64,000 nucleotides of DNA from contig JAFDVI010000013.1 of NCBI GenBank assembly GCA_018269055.1, positions 138,071 to 202,070 of the forward strand, read 5' to 3'. This DNA comes from Acidobacteriota bacterium (GTDB taxonomy: Bacteria; Acidobacteriota; Blastocatellia; RBC074). Shown in pieces: positions 16,014 to 26,100 of this stretch. The position numbers and the translations under genes were made by a program. The stretch's first letter is position 1. Each line of letters opens with the position of its first letter. The notes beneath the pieces were generated by a model, which was given only the letters and a program-made list of their open reading frames with translations, was not told where the DNA came from and searched no databases.

Positions 16014-17999
16014 TCAGTAATTGAAGATAAAGTCCATCTTGTTCAGAAGCGCCCACTGAATACCTTCGGTTGCGTCGCGTTTGGTGTTGGAAGAGTACAG
16101 CGGCAACAAGGCATCCAGTTCGCTTTGCGACGGATTGCGCGAAAGCGAGTTCAAGAACAACTGTGTGACGATCTGTTGGTTGCTCAGACTGGTGTCGGCC
16201 AGCAGTTTGGCGACCGTCGAATTGGCATTGTTCTGGTGAATGCGGCTCATGACGAAGGTGTTGTTCATCAGGTTGAGCGCCTGTTGGATGGAAGGTTCCA
16301 GCGAACGCGGTTTGACATCGCGGTCTCCGCGAATGAACGAATTGAGGAACCCGGCGGCTTGGCTGCCGCGCGGTTCGATGGTGTCCGGCAACTGCATCGC
16401 CCAGTTGACGACCGTCGTGTTGTTGCCCAACGAATCGCGCAGTTGGTAACTGGCGCCGATGCTGGTCGCTTTCAAAATCGCGTCGTGAATTTCTTCAGCG
16501 TCCAGACGGCGAACGTATTTGCGGGCGTAATAAGGAACCAGCGCCAGGCTCCAATTGCCGGGGTACTGTGACGAAAGCTGGTAAGTGTTTGATTTGGTAA
16601 TCAGCGCGATCAATTTGCGTAAATCGTAATTGTTTTTGATGAAATCATCGGCCAGCGCGCTGAGCAGTTCCGGGTTTGCCGGTTGCAGCGTCCATCCTGA
16701 TGGAAGCGTTGCCGCCGGATCCAGTCGCGCCGGGTCAAAAGCGTTCGATGGCGAAACCAATGCTTCGACCATAATCTTTTCCCAGATGTAATTGACTGCG
16801 GCGCGCGCGAACTGTTTGTCGGTGGTGATCAACCGTGCGATGGCTTGGCGGCGATTTTCGCCAGTGTTCGGAGCGCCACCGTTGCCCAAGTAGTATTTTG
16901 GCGCAACTGTACTTTGGCCGTTGATTGGTGCGCGCGTCTGGCGGTTGCCGTAATCGGTGTTGAGTTGGTATTCGCCCGCAGGAAGTTCTGACACCATAAA
17001 CTTGGCGTAATTCGGTTGCTGGGACAACACCTGTCGTTGGCGGCGCGTGCGCGCGAAAAATGCGGACATTCCCCAAGCATCTAGTCGTGTCCGTTGCGAT
17101 CCCCACAAATTCACTGCGTCCAAATGACCAGCACCATCGTGGCAGAGCAAACAGTCCGTCGAATTGATACCCAGAAACGCTCGTGTGGCTTCGACTGCGG
17201 AACCGTCCATGGTGTCCTGCTGCGGGCCCATCGCCACGATTCCGCCGATGATGAAATTGACTTCGCCGTTGACGAAATTGTCTCCGTTGTTGGCCAGCAT
17301 TTCCGTGGCCATCTGGTTGTACGGTTTGTTTTTAGAGATGGCGTCTTTCAGGTAGTTGTAAAAACCATCGCGTCCGCCGGTGAAGCGGTTGACGTTTGTT
17401 GACCGCGCGGCATTTTTGTACAGATCGCCGAAAAACATCGTCCATTTATCAATGTATTCCGGTGAACCAATTAGTTTGTCCACCAAGGCTTCGCGTTTCG
17501 TGGTGCTGGTGTCGGCCAGAAATGTTGTCACGTCCGCAGCCGCAGGGATGCGCCCAGTGATGTCCAGATACGCGCGGCGAATGAATTCTTCGTCGGTGCA
17601 AATCGGCGCGGACTGAATGCTGTCCTTCGCCATCCGGTCGAAGATGATGTTGTCAATGAAGTTTTTGCGCGGAATGTCCTGAGGCGGGACCAGTGCAACG
17701 CCAGTTTCGTTGAACGATGCGGCGACTGTGGTTGTGACTTCGGAAACCACTTCGCGATGCTGCGCAACGGCGTTGCGGAAACTGCCGGGGTTTTGCAGGT
17801 AGCCGCAATCGCCGGCGGAAATTTTTCGGTTGGTTTGTGGCGTGTCTGGATCCTGGATCAGCGCTGCAAACGACTTGAAAGCTTCGAATTGATTCAGAGC
17901 AAACACCGCCGCTAGCGTCAAAATTGCCAAAGAAGAAAATCGTTTTATCTTGCCGGACAAGGCTCCGCCGGGAGCTTTTCCTAAGCTTGAGATCGGCAT
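16014..17999 (-). CDS. DUF1549/DUF1553 secreted protein
   Basis: 661 residues starting at MPISSLGKAPGG, chosen because GGAGGGACT directly precedes it and a hydrophobic export segment (SSLAILTLAAVFALNQF) follows. A longer reading would add 39 unrelated residues. DUF1549 (about 120-330) contains CLLCHDGAG, a CxxCH heme-binding type motif; DUF1553 (about 380-640) follows. The protein ends LLNKMDFIFNY, nearly the same as its homologue at 56562 (LLNKLDFVFNY). These families are predicted extracytoplasmic partners of DUF1501 proteins, possibly in polysaccharide breakdown with electron transfer; the reaction is unknown. Operon with the DUF1501 gene downstream. Confidence 0.92.
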   Translation of the reverse strand: MPISSLGKAPGGALSGKIKRFSSLAILTLAAVFALNQFEAFKSFAALIQDPDTPQTNRKISAGDCGYLQNPGSFRNAVAQHREVVSEVTTTVAASFNETGVALVPPQDIPRKNFIDNIIFDRMAKDSIQSAPICTDEEFIRRAYLDITGRIPAAADVTTFLADTSTTKREALVDKLIGSPEYIDKWTMFFGDLYKNAARSTNVNRFTGGRDGFYNYLKDAISKNKPYNQMATEMLANNGDNFVNGEVNFIIGGIVAMGPQQDTMDGSAVEATRAFLGINSTDCLLCHDGAGHLDAVNLWGSQRTRLDAWGMSAFFARTRRQRQVLSQQPNYAKFMVSELPAGEYQLNTDYGNRQTRAPINGQSTVAPKYYLGNGGAPNTGENRRQAIARLITTDKQFARAAVNYIWEKIMVEALVSPSNAFDPARLDPAATLPSGWTLQPANPELLSALADDFIKNNYDLRKLIALITKSNTYQLSSQYPGNWSLALVPYYARKYVRRLDAEEIHDAILKATSIGASYQLRDSLGNNTTVVNWAMQLPDTIEPRGSQAAGFLNSFIRGDRDVKPRSLEPSIQQALNLMNNTFVMSRIHQNNANSTVAKLLADTSLSNQQIVTQLFLNSLSRNPSQSELDALLPLYSSNTKRDATEGIQWALLNKMDFIFNY

Positions 18000-18234
18000 A
18001 AGTCCCTCCTGTGAATGAGAACAGCAAGTCAATTGTGGGCAAAGTTCGCTCGCCCCTGAAAGTCGCGTCGTTAGACTGCCGGGCAGGAGGGTTGGTCTGA
18101 ATAAAATTTGCAGCAATTCAGGAAGTCGAGCGTTCAGTCACCGAGCCGCAATCCGCAAACGCCTGTGGTATAGTGGCTGCGCCCTTGCTGCTCAAGCAAA
18201 TGGCAATCACGACATTAAGAGAGGTAACAAAATT

Positions 18235-20082
18235 ATGAGGCGAATGGTGATTTCGATGCTGCTCGCAGCCGGTTTTGTTTTTACAGCCTTCGGCCAGAAC
18301 GCTCAAAAACCAAATCAAAAAAACGAATTTTTTCCGGTGGATCAGGTCAAACCCGGAATGCGCGCCATCGGATATACAGTGGTCAGCGGCAGCGAGCCCA
18401 CGAAATTCGAGGTGGAAATTCTGGGTGTGCTGACCAATTTTCCGAATCCGGGGCAAAACGCCGTGCTGTCCAAATTGCTCGGCGACGATTACAACCACAT
18501 GGGCGTGTTTCAGGGAATGAGCGGATCGCCTGTGTACATTGACGGCAAGCTGTTGGGAGCCGTCGCCTTCGGATATCAATTCGCCAAAGACCCCATTGCC
18601 GGAATCACTCCGATCGGAGAGATGATCAAAGTGTTTGAGCAGCGACAAATGGAAAAGAAAAACGACCAGCCGCGCCCGGTGTCGTTTTCGGAAATTTCGT
18701 TTAACGCCAAATCCAGCGAATACAAAGAATTTGTTGACAGTCTGAGCGGGAAGGCGGGAACTGGCGCTCAGGCGGTTGCTTCACCAGGCACGGCTCCGGT
18801 GTTGATGCCGATTGCCACGCCGCTGGCCATCAATGGCATTGCGCCTGAAGTGGTCGCCAAATTCGCGCCGCTCTTTCAATCCTGGGGATTTTCCCCCGTG
18901 GCAGGCGTTTCCAGCGCGGCGGCAATCACGCAATTGAAAAAAGCGGATGCGGAAACGCTCAAGCCCGGTTCGACCATCGTCGTTCCGCTGGTTCGCGGTG
19001 ACTATTCGCTGGCGGCGGCTGGAACGGTGACGTATCGCGATGGCAATCGAATTTATGCTTTCGGCCATCCGTTTTTGAGCCTGGGCGTATCGGATTTCCC
19101 CATGCACGAAGGATCAGTCGTCACGGTGATGTCCAGTCAGGCGACTTCGTTCAAGATCAGCTTCCCGACCGAGATGGTGGGAACGATTAGCGGCGACCGC
19201 TCCACGGGAATTTATGGCGAATTGGGGCAGACGCCGAGAATGATTCCCGTCACCATCAACCTGAAAACCAGTTTGGGCAAAGAGCAAGCCTATCATTTTG
19301 ATGTTGTCTCCGATCGGTTTTTAACCCCGATCCTGATGCAGATGGCAATCATTTCGACCATTTCTTCGACCGAACGCGCCATTGGCGATTCGACGCTGCA
19401 AATCAACAGCAGCATCAAGTTGAAAGATCAGCCGGAAATCAATTTTGAAAACCGGTTGTCGGTTGCGCTGAACGCGCCGCTGGCCGCCGCCTTTGCGCTG
19501 TCTAAACCGATCAGCACGTTGCTCAACAGCGGGTTCAGCGATTTGCAATTGGAAAAAATGAGCTTCGACATTACCTCGCGCGATGCCCGCAACACCGGAC
19601 AACTGGATCGGCTGTGGATCAACCGCACCGAAGTTCGTCCCGGCGACAAGGTTGAAATTCAGGCCTTTGCCCGCACCGAAAGCGGCAGCGAATACGTCGA
19701 GCGCATCCCGGTGGAAATCCCCGCGGACGCGCCGCTTGGCCCGTTACAAATCGTGGTCGGCGACGGAGCGGCGATCCAGGCTACAGAACCGCGCACAGGC
19801 ATTTCGCCGAAATCCCTGAACCAGCTTGTCCGCGAACTGAACAAGGTTCGCAAATCCGACCGGCTGTACATCAAACTAATGCGAGGCGAAACTGGCGCGG
19901 TTATTAACAACGAAGAGTTGCCCAGCTTGCCGCCTTCGGTGCTGGCGACGCTCGGTTCGGATCGCACCTCTGGCGGATACGTCAAAACCGCTTCGGCCAC
20001 CATTTACGAAAAGGAATTGCCTGCGGCTGATTTCGTCATTTCCGGTCAGCGAACGCTGACCGTGACGGTCGTCAATCAGTGA
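18235..20082 (+). CDS. S55-type (SpoIVB-like) serine peptidase domain protein
   Basis: 615 residues. A signal peptide (about 1-20) precedes a peptidase S55 domain (about 30-330) with GMSGSPVYIDGKLLGAVAFG at 94-113; the first serine of GMSGSP is the presumed nucleophile, as in SpoIVB. A second family-type stretch is GNRIYAFGHPFLSLG, which may supply the histidine. The C-terminal half is beta-rich and looks like an Ig-like or adhesion module. SpoIVB itself acts in Bacillus spore signalling; nothing here suggests sporulation, so the role in this cell is unknown, perhaps periplasmic signalling or quality control. AGAGGT precedes ATG. It is divergent from the DUF1549 gene. Confidence 0.85.
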   Translation: MRRMVISMLLAAGFVFTAFGQNAQKPNQKNEFFPVDQVKPGMRAIGYTVVSGSEPTKFEVEILGVLTNFPNPGQNAVLSKLLGDDYNHMGVFQGMSGSPVYIDGKLLGAVAFGYQFAKDPIAGITPIGEMIKVFEQRQMEKKNDQPRPVSFSEISFNAKSSEYKEFVDSLSGKAGTGAQAVASPGTAPVLMPIATPLAINGIAPEVVAKFAPLFQSWGFSPVAGVSSAAAITQLKKADAETLKPGSTIVVPLVRGDYSLAAAGTVTYRDGNRIYAFGHPFLSLGVSDFPMHEGSVVTVMSSQATSFKISFPTEMVGTISGDRSTGIYGELGQTPRMIPVTINLKTSLGKEQAYHFDVVSDRFLTPILMQMAIISTISSTERAIGDSTLQINSSIKLKDQPEINFENRLSVALNAPLAAAFALSKPISTLLNSGFSDLQLEKMSFDITSRDARNTGQLDRLWINRTEVRPGDKVEIQAFARTESGSEYVERIPVEIPADAPLGPLQIVVGDGAAIQATEPRTGISPKSLNQLVRELNKVRKSDRLYIKLMRGETGAVINNEELPSLPPSVLATLGSDRTSGGYVKTASATIYEKELPAADFVISGQRTLTVTVVNQ

Positions 20083-20094
20083 AAAGGAGGAGAT

Positions 20095-20361
20095 ATGATC
20101 GCAGTTCAGGCTACGTATGACGGCAAAGAGTTCAAACCCTTGCCTTCAGAACGGTTACCCGACGTGAAAGGTGAGGTGCCCGTAGCTATCGTTTTTCTTC
20201 ATGAAGGGACGATACAAGAAGAAAAGCCTGACCAGGGCCAAAATGAAAAGCGAAAGCGATTACTGGAATCTGCTTTAAGATTGCGTGCGCAACGCGATGC
20301 TATGGAACCACTCGGAATGACGGTGGCGGAATTGCTTGAGGAAAGTCGCAATGAACGTTGA
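20095..20361 (+). CDS. probable antitoxin of a PIN toxin pair
   Basis: 88 residues. The opening MIAVQATYDGKEFKPL resembles the beta-hairpin start of AF2212-type antitoxins, and the C-terminal half is a charged helix that could wrap the toxin. It overlaps the downstream PIN gene by 11 bp and has AAGGAGGAG before the ATG. The antitoxin role is inferred from size, order and overlap. It follows the S55 peptidase gene by only 12 bp, so it may be co-transcribed with it. Confidence 0.7.
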   Translation: MIAVQATYDGKEFKPLPSERLPDVKGEVPVAIVFLHEGTIQEEKPDQGQNEKRKRLLESALRLRAQRDAMEPLGMTVAELLEESRNER

Positions 20362-20791
20362 TAGAGTTGTGATTGATGCTTCAGTGGCTTTGAAATGGTG
20401 GTTGCGCGACGAAGAAAACACCGCCGAAGCTGACAATTTACAGACGGAGTTTCTGAACGGGCGGCTGAGCCTTTTTGCCCCGACCTTGTTTGATTATGAA
20501 ATCGTCAACACACTGAAAAATGCGCTTGTTAGAAAACGGATTGACGAACTTTATGCACTTTCAGCAATTTCCGATTTAATCGCGTATGACATTGAACGTC
20601 ACGATACACGATCACTGCAACTTTCGGCTTTTCAACTAGCCTGCCAATATCAGCGCTCCAGCTATGACGCCTCTTATCTGGTTCTCGCGCAAACTTTGGA
20701 TTTAGATTTTTACACAGGGGACAAGCGGATGTTTAATGCAATAGGCAGTGTTTTCCCCTGGGTGAAATGGATTGGGGACTACCGGACATAA
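20351..20791 (+). CDS. PIN-domain ribonuclease toxin (VapC-like)
   Basis: 146 residues, full length for a PIN toxin. Acidic metal-binding positions are visible in order: VIDASVALKWW near the N-terminus, FDYEIVN, SSYDASYLVLA and FYTGDKRM. Such proteins are Mg2+-dependent RNases held inactive by the neighbouring antitoxin. ATG at 20351 is chosen because GAGGAAAG precedes it and it gives the canonical 11-bp overlap; an upstream start would add five residues. A second, unrelated-sequence PIN pair lies at 43328-43977. Confidence 0.88.
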   Translation: MNVDRVVIDASVALKWWLRDEENTAEADNLQTEFLNGRLSLFAPTLFDYEIVNTLKNALVRKRIDELYALSAISDLIAYDIERHDTRSLQLSAFQLACQYQRSSYDASYLVLAQTLDLDFYTGDKRMFNAIGSVFPWVKWIGDYRT

Positions 20792-20828
20792 CTCTTGTTG
20801 CAATTTCAACTCAGGACTCTAAATCAGA

Positions 20829-23018
20829 ATGCGAAAAACTTTATTATCCCTTCTTATTCTCTCCGCCATATCAACATTCCTTTTTACAGCTTCGGCCAGT
20901 GGCCCGGTGTTTTGGCGAGTCAACACGCGCGCCGAGGTCGAAAAGGGAGACGCCGACGGAGTTTCCATTGCCGATAACGGCACGATCACGCTAGCTCCGG
21001 CATTGCGCGAAGTGTTCGACACCAAGCAAGCCTACATCTGGTCGGCGGCGGCGGATAAAGCCGGCAACGTCTATCTGGGCACGGGTCACGAAGGGCGTGT
21101 ATTCAAGGTGGACGCGGCGGGTAAAGGTTCGTTGTTGTACAAAACCTCTGAACTGGATGTGATGGCACTGGCGATTGATGCGGCGGGGAATGTGTACGCC
21201 GGGACGTCGCCGGATGGAAAAGTCTATCGCATCTCGCCCAGCGGCGAAGCCAAAGTCTTTTTCGAGCCGAAAAGCAAATACATCTGGTCAATGGCGTTTG
21301 ACGCCCAGGGCCGTTTGCTGGTCGGCACGGGCGACAAAGGCATCATTTATCGAGTCAATGGTGACGGTACGGGTGCTCCGCTGGTCAACACAACGCAAAC
21401 GAATATCACAGCTCTGAAAGTTGATAATGCTGGAAACATCATTGCCGGAACCGATCCGGGCGGATTGGTGTTGAGGATCACACCCGAAGGCAAAGCCTTC
21501 ACGTTGTTTGACACCTCGCAGCGCGAAATTCGCGATCTGAGCATTGGCAGCAAAGGAGAAATTTATGCGTTGGCGTTGTCCGAATCGGCTGGAAGCGGCA
21601 GCTCAAATGCCGCGTCGGCATCCTCAAGCGTGACGCCTCCGCAGGTGATTGATGACGGCGGCGGAGTTTCGATTACCATCAGCGACGTACAGGTTCTGGA
21701 TTCCGGCACTGCGTCCTCCGCTGCGACAACGTCTTCGTCAACGGCCTCCACCGCTGGAACCGGCAGCAAAAGCGCGCTTTACCGGCTGGATGCCAACGGA
21801 GCCGCTGACACTTTGTGGGATTCAAAAGACGCCGTGGCGTTTGCCATCTCGCTGGACGCCAATGGCCAGGCGATGATTGGAACCGGGCAGAAAGGGCGAA
21901 TTTTCAGCGTCGCCGCTGGGGAAAAACCGGCGTTGCTGGCGCAATCTTCCGAAGGGCAAACTTCGCGATTTGTGAAAGCGGGCAATCAAACCTTTGTTGC
22001 GGCATCGAATCTTGGCAAGCTCTTCAAGCTGAGCAATGAAACCGCCGCGACCGGAAGCTACACATCGTCTGTTCGCGAAGCACCGACAACTGCTGCGTGG
22101 GGCAGAATCTCCTGGGTAGGCGATGGAACAATCGAATTACAAACGCGCAGCGGCAATACTGCCACGCCGGATTCCACCTGGAGCGATTGGTCGGTGACAA
22201 GCACAAATTCGGAAGGCGATGCGATCAAAAGTCCTGCGGCGCGGTTCATTCAATGGCGCGCCAGGTTGAAGCGCGCGGGTTCCGCAGAACCAAAATTGCG
22301 CGAAGTGATGGTTTCCTACCTGCCGCGCAACGTCGCGCCGAAAATCACATCATTGACGTTTTTGCCGCCAGGGGTGGCGTTGATGGCGTTGCCTCAGCCA
22401 ATCGTGGAAGGCGGCGACGCCACCAGCAGCGAAGGAAATGCGACCGCGATTGTGATTCCTCCGCGCAGAGTTCCGCAGCGCGGCGCGATTTCCATGCAAT
22501 GGCAGGCTGAAGATCGCAACAGCGATTCGATGGAATATTCGATTTATTACCGAGCGGCCAATTCAACGGAGTATTTTCCGCTGAAACTGAATTTCCGCGA
22601 AGCGTATTTCACCGTGGACCCGAACGCGCTGCCCGATGGTCGGTACGTGTTCAAAGTTGTCGCGACTGATGCCCCATCAAATCCGGCGAATTTAGCGTTG
22701 AGCGATGAACTGGAAACTGAATCGGTGGACGTGGACAACACGCCTCCGACGGTGACCGCCGACGCTCCGCGCGTTTCGGGAACCAATGCCGACGTGACAT
22801 TTCGCGCCAGTGACGCCACTTCGATCATCAAACGAGCCGAATATCAGTTGGATGGAGGCGCCTGGAAAACTATCTTCCCCGTGGACGGCATCGCGGATTC
22901 CAGACGTGAAGAGTTTCAAGTGAAACTCACTCTGCCGGATACGCGAGGTCACGTCATCGCTTTTCGGGCGTTTGACGCCAACTCCAACGTTGGCAGCACG
23001 CAGGTCAACGTCAAATGA
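20829..23018 (+). CDS. secreted beta-propeller protein with C-terminal Ig/FN3-like region
   Basis: 729 residues with a signal peptide (MRKTLLSLLILSAISTFLFT). Residues about 60-250 hold at least four propeller blades of the type DAAGNVYAGTSPDGKVYRIS. A low-complexity Ser/Ala/Thr linker follows (about 255-310), then one more blade pair (to about 400). The C-terminal half contains a region resembling the Y_Y_Y / fibronectin-like module (SMEYSIYYRAANSTEYFPL) and a final beta-sandwich opening DNTPPTVTADAPRV. No catalytic residues were recognised; it is probably a periplasmic or surface scaffold or ligand-binding protein. It starts 37 bp after the PIN toxin gene. Confidence 0.75.
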   Translation: MRKTLLSLLILSAISTFLFTASASGPVFWRVNTRAEVEKGDADGVSIADNGTITLAPALREVFDTKQAYIWSAAADKAGNVYLGTGHEGRVFKVDAAGKGSLLYKTSELDVMALAIDAAGNVYAGTSPDGKVYRISPSGEAKVFFEPKSKYIWSMAFDAQGRLLVGTGDKGIIYRVNGDGTGAPLVNTTQTNITALKVDNAGNIIAGTDPGGLVLRITPEGKAFTLFDTSQREIRDLSIGSKGEIYALALSESAGSGSSNAASASSSVTPPQVIDDGGGVSITISDVQVLDSGTASSAATTSSSTASTAGTGSKSALYRLDANGAADTLWDSKDAVAFAISLDANGQAMIGTGQKGRIFSVAAGEKPALLAQSSEGQTSRFVKAGNQTFVAASNLGKLFKLSNETAATGSYTSSVREAPTTAAWGRISWVGDGTIELQTRSGNTATPDSTWSDWSVTSTNSEGDAIKSPAARFIQWRARLKRAGSAEPKLREVMVSYLPRNVAPKITSLTFLPPGVALMALPQPIVEGGDATSSEGNATAIVIPPRRVPQRGAISMQWQAEDRNSDSMEYSIYYRAANSTEYFPLKLNFREAYFTVDPNALPDGRYVFKVVATDAPSNPANLALSDELETESVDVDNTPPTVTADAPRVSGTNADVTFRASDATSIIKRAEYQLDGGAWKTIFPVDGIADSRREEFQVKLTLPDTRGHVIAFRAFDANSNVGSTQVNVK

Positions 23019-23121
23019 GATTTTGAGCGCAAGCTGTATGGCGCGGTTGCGTATTCGCCACGCGGTTTGCGCAAATAACCAACCCCTGCCAAACCAACAA
23101 ATTCAGGATGTGAATGAGGTG

Positions 23122-26100
23122 TCAGTAGACCGTCACGCTGCCATTGGCGGATGACACTTTTCGTACAATCAGGCGCCAAAAACTCGGCCCATAATTCGCC
23201 AAAAACTCCTGGCTTTGTTGCTCGGTTTCCAGGGGCGCGCAAGTCAGCGTTTTCAGGTAATTGTTCACTGCGATGCGAATGCGCTCACGCCACGGTTCCG
23301 GAACTTCCTCCAACTTTGCCGTGACGGATTCCCGCAATTCTGCCGCGTCTTTCAAAATAACTTCGACCGATGTGTCGGTAAAGATTTCTTCCAGCAGGGA
23401 AACGCTCAACCCGTGTTCCGCAAACAGAGTTCGGTACTCATCCAGTTTCAGGTAATGGCGAACGCCGTAATAAACGCCTGGATTGCGCGCGGAAAAGTAT
23501 TCCCTCGCTTCGGGGTAATCCAGTAAGGTAATTCCGAATAACTGGTAATGGCCGTCGCTCAATACAAAACGCGGCGTCAGCGCGTTGGGGATTTCAAAGT
23601 ACGCCAGCCCGCCTTCAGCCAGTATGTGTGCAATGTTGCGAACCAGCGCTTTGGGGTCGTCAACATGCTCAATCACGTCATTGCAGGTCACGACATCGAA
23701 GCTTTCGTGCAGCGGACGCAAAAGCTCCGAATTGGTCGCGTCCAGCAATTGCAGTGGCGCATCCAGATTGTGATCGCGCAAATTGTACTGTCCCAGAGCG
23801 AGCAGTCTGGAATCCAGGTCGAATCCTGTCACCTGTGCGCCTTGTTCGGCAAAGGCGACCAGAAAACCGCCGTACGCACAGCCCACGTCCAGATAACGTT
23901 TACCTGCCAATCCCGTTTGCTGGCGCAGCAAATTGGCCACCTTGCGCCCGCGTTCGTTGCAGGTGATGGCAAACTCAAAATACATCGGCAGACAAGGATC
24001 GTTCGGGATGCCGGAAAAATGTCGCGTCAACGCTGCAAAAAAATGTTCATTGGTTGAAGTGCGAAAATGGCTGAAGAGTTCCGCAATCACTTTGTCGCAA
24101 CTTTCAACGGCGATTTTGGCTGGTTTAGAGCTGGAAAACTTCGGACTTGCCTGCCCCAACGCGCGTTCGATCACGCGGACTCGTGCCGTCCAGGAATTTT
24201 CATGCGCCAAGGTTTGCAATCGTTGGCGAAATTCCGTGTCGCGTCCGCGCGCAGAAGCCTTGTCCAGCAAGCGTGAAAACTCCTCGGCGTTGCGCGCAAT
24301 GAACACCTCCGGAAACGCCTGGCATTCCGGCATCGGCGTGGCAATGACCGGCTTGCCTCCGGCCAGGTATTCGTACAGCTTCAGCGGCGAAGTCGCCAGC
24401 GTAATCTCATTGATGGCAAAGGGAATCGTCGCCACTTCAAAATGCTGCAAATACGTCGGGAGCGTCGCGTAATCGCGCGCGCCGAGCCAGGTGACGTTTT
24501 CGCGGTTGAGCAGCGAATGCTCTCCCAAGCTGTTATCCAACGCCTGTCCGATCAGGACGAAATTCCAATCCGGTCGCCGTTCCGCCACGGCGTCCAACAA
24601 ATCGTAATCGAACCACGAAGCAAGCGCGCCGTAATATCCGGCAATCGGTTTTCTCGCACGCAACAAGGCGTCAAATTCCGGATCCGCGTGAGAACCGGTT
24701 GGCGTGACGTCGCTTTTGGCGAACGCTTCAAACTCCACGCCGTTGGGAAGGTAAATCGCATCCCGTCGAACTTTGAGCGCCTGTTGATGTAATGGCGCGG
24801 CGACGCTGGCCACGATCGAAGCTTCGCGGAGCGCGCGTTCGTGATTTCGTTCCAGAAACTCGCGGTCGTAGGGGAACACCGCCAGATCATCAATCCAGTC
24901 GTAGACTTTGCGCGCCGAGCCGGGGAATTTGTCTGCGCGGTCGTAGTTGTACGGAAATGTCCACAGGATCGGCTCCGGAATTTCGTGCAACAACTCTTCG
25001 GCTCCATTGAAGAGAAACACGTTGTGTTCGATTTCCTCAAAGCCATTGACGCCGTCCTGCGAACCGCTGCTGTCAAAAATCGTCAGGTACCCTTGTCGCG
25101 CAAAGGTTCGCGCCAAATGATGTGGACGCTGGAATAAATGAACACGCCAGCCAATCGAAGGCAGGAAGATCACTACGCCACGGCTTTGCTGAACGCGATC
25201 AAGCACTTCCTGCAACTGCTGGCGATGCTTTTCCATCGCCAGGTCCTGCGTCAGATGCCGCCATTTCTCTTCAAACTTGCGCTGGTTTTCGCGGTAAATG
25301 CGCAAATACTCTTCGTCGCTGAGCAGTTTGAACGACGCGCGTTGCCAGTGGTGAATAAAGCTGTCGCGGGCGCAAGCCAGTTTGTGCCCGGCCACGGTGA
25401 TGCGGCGGCAATAATCGTCATCTTCGAACATGCCTATGCCGAACTGTTCATCCAGCAATCCAATTTCTTCAAACAATTTCCGCCGCATGGCTACGCAGAA
25501 CATGGCCAACATCGGAATTGCAAAGGTCTCGCCGTCGTGTTGGCGAACGTAATCTGCGGCCCACGCGGGCATGTCCTGGATTTGCTCGTAACCGACTTCG
25601 ATCCTGGCTTCGTTGGCGATTGCATTGGTAACGGGACCGACCAAACCAAGTTCGGAGTCGGTGTGCAAATGGCGGAGCAACGCAGTCAACCAGCCGCGCG
25701 TAATCACCGTGTCGTTGTTGAGCAGCACCAGATAATCGCCCGTCGCCATGCGCAATCCGATGTTGTTGGCTTTGGCAAAGCCCAGATTTTCGTCATTCAA
25801 TACGACGCGGATGTTCGGGAAACTCTTTTCAGCCTCTTTCAGGTAATCGGGCGTGCCGTCGGCGGAAGCGTTATCCAAAACGACGACTTCAAAGTTCGGC
25901 CATTCGGTGCGCTCATAGAGTTTTTCCAGGCACATCCGATTCAATTCGCGGTTGTAATACGTGACAATGATGATCGAAGCCTTGGGAAAGGTTTGTGCGA
26001 TGGCGGGCGACAACAATTCAAAGCGTTTTTGCCAGGTGTGATCTTTGGCAAAAGCGCGACGCTGGCGGATCAGTTCCGGCGAGTTTTCTTTCAGCGCAGC

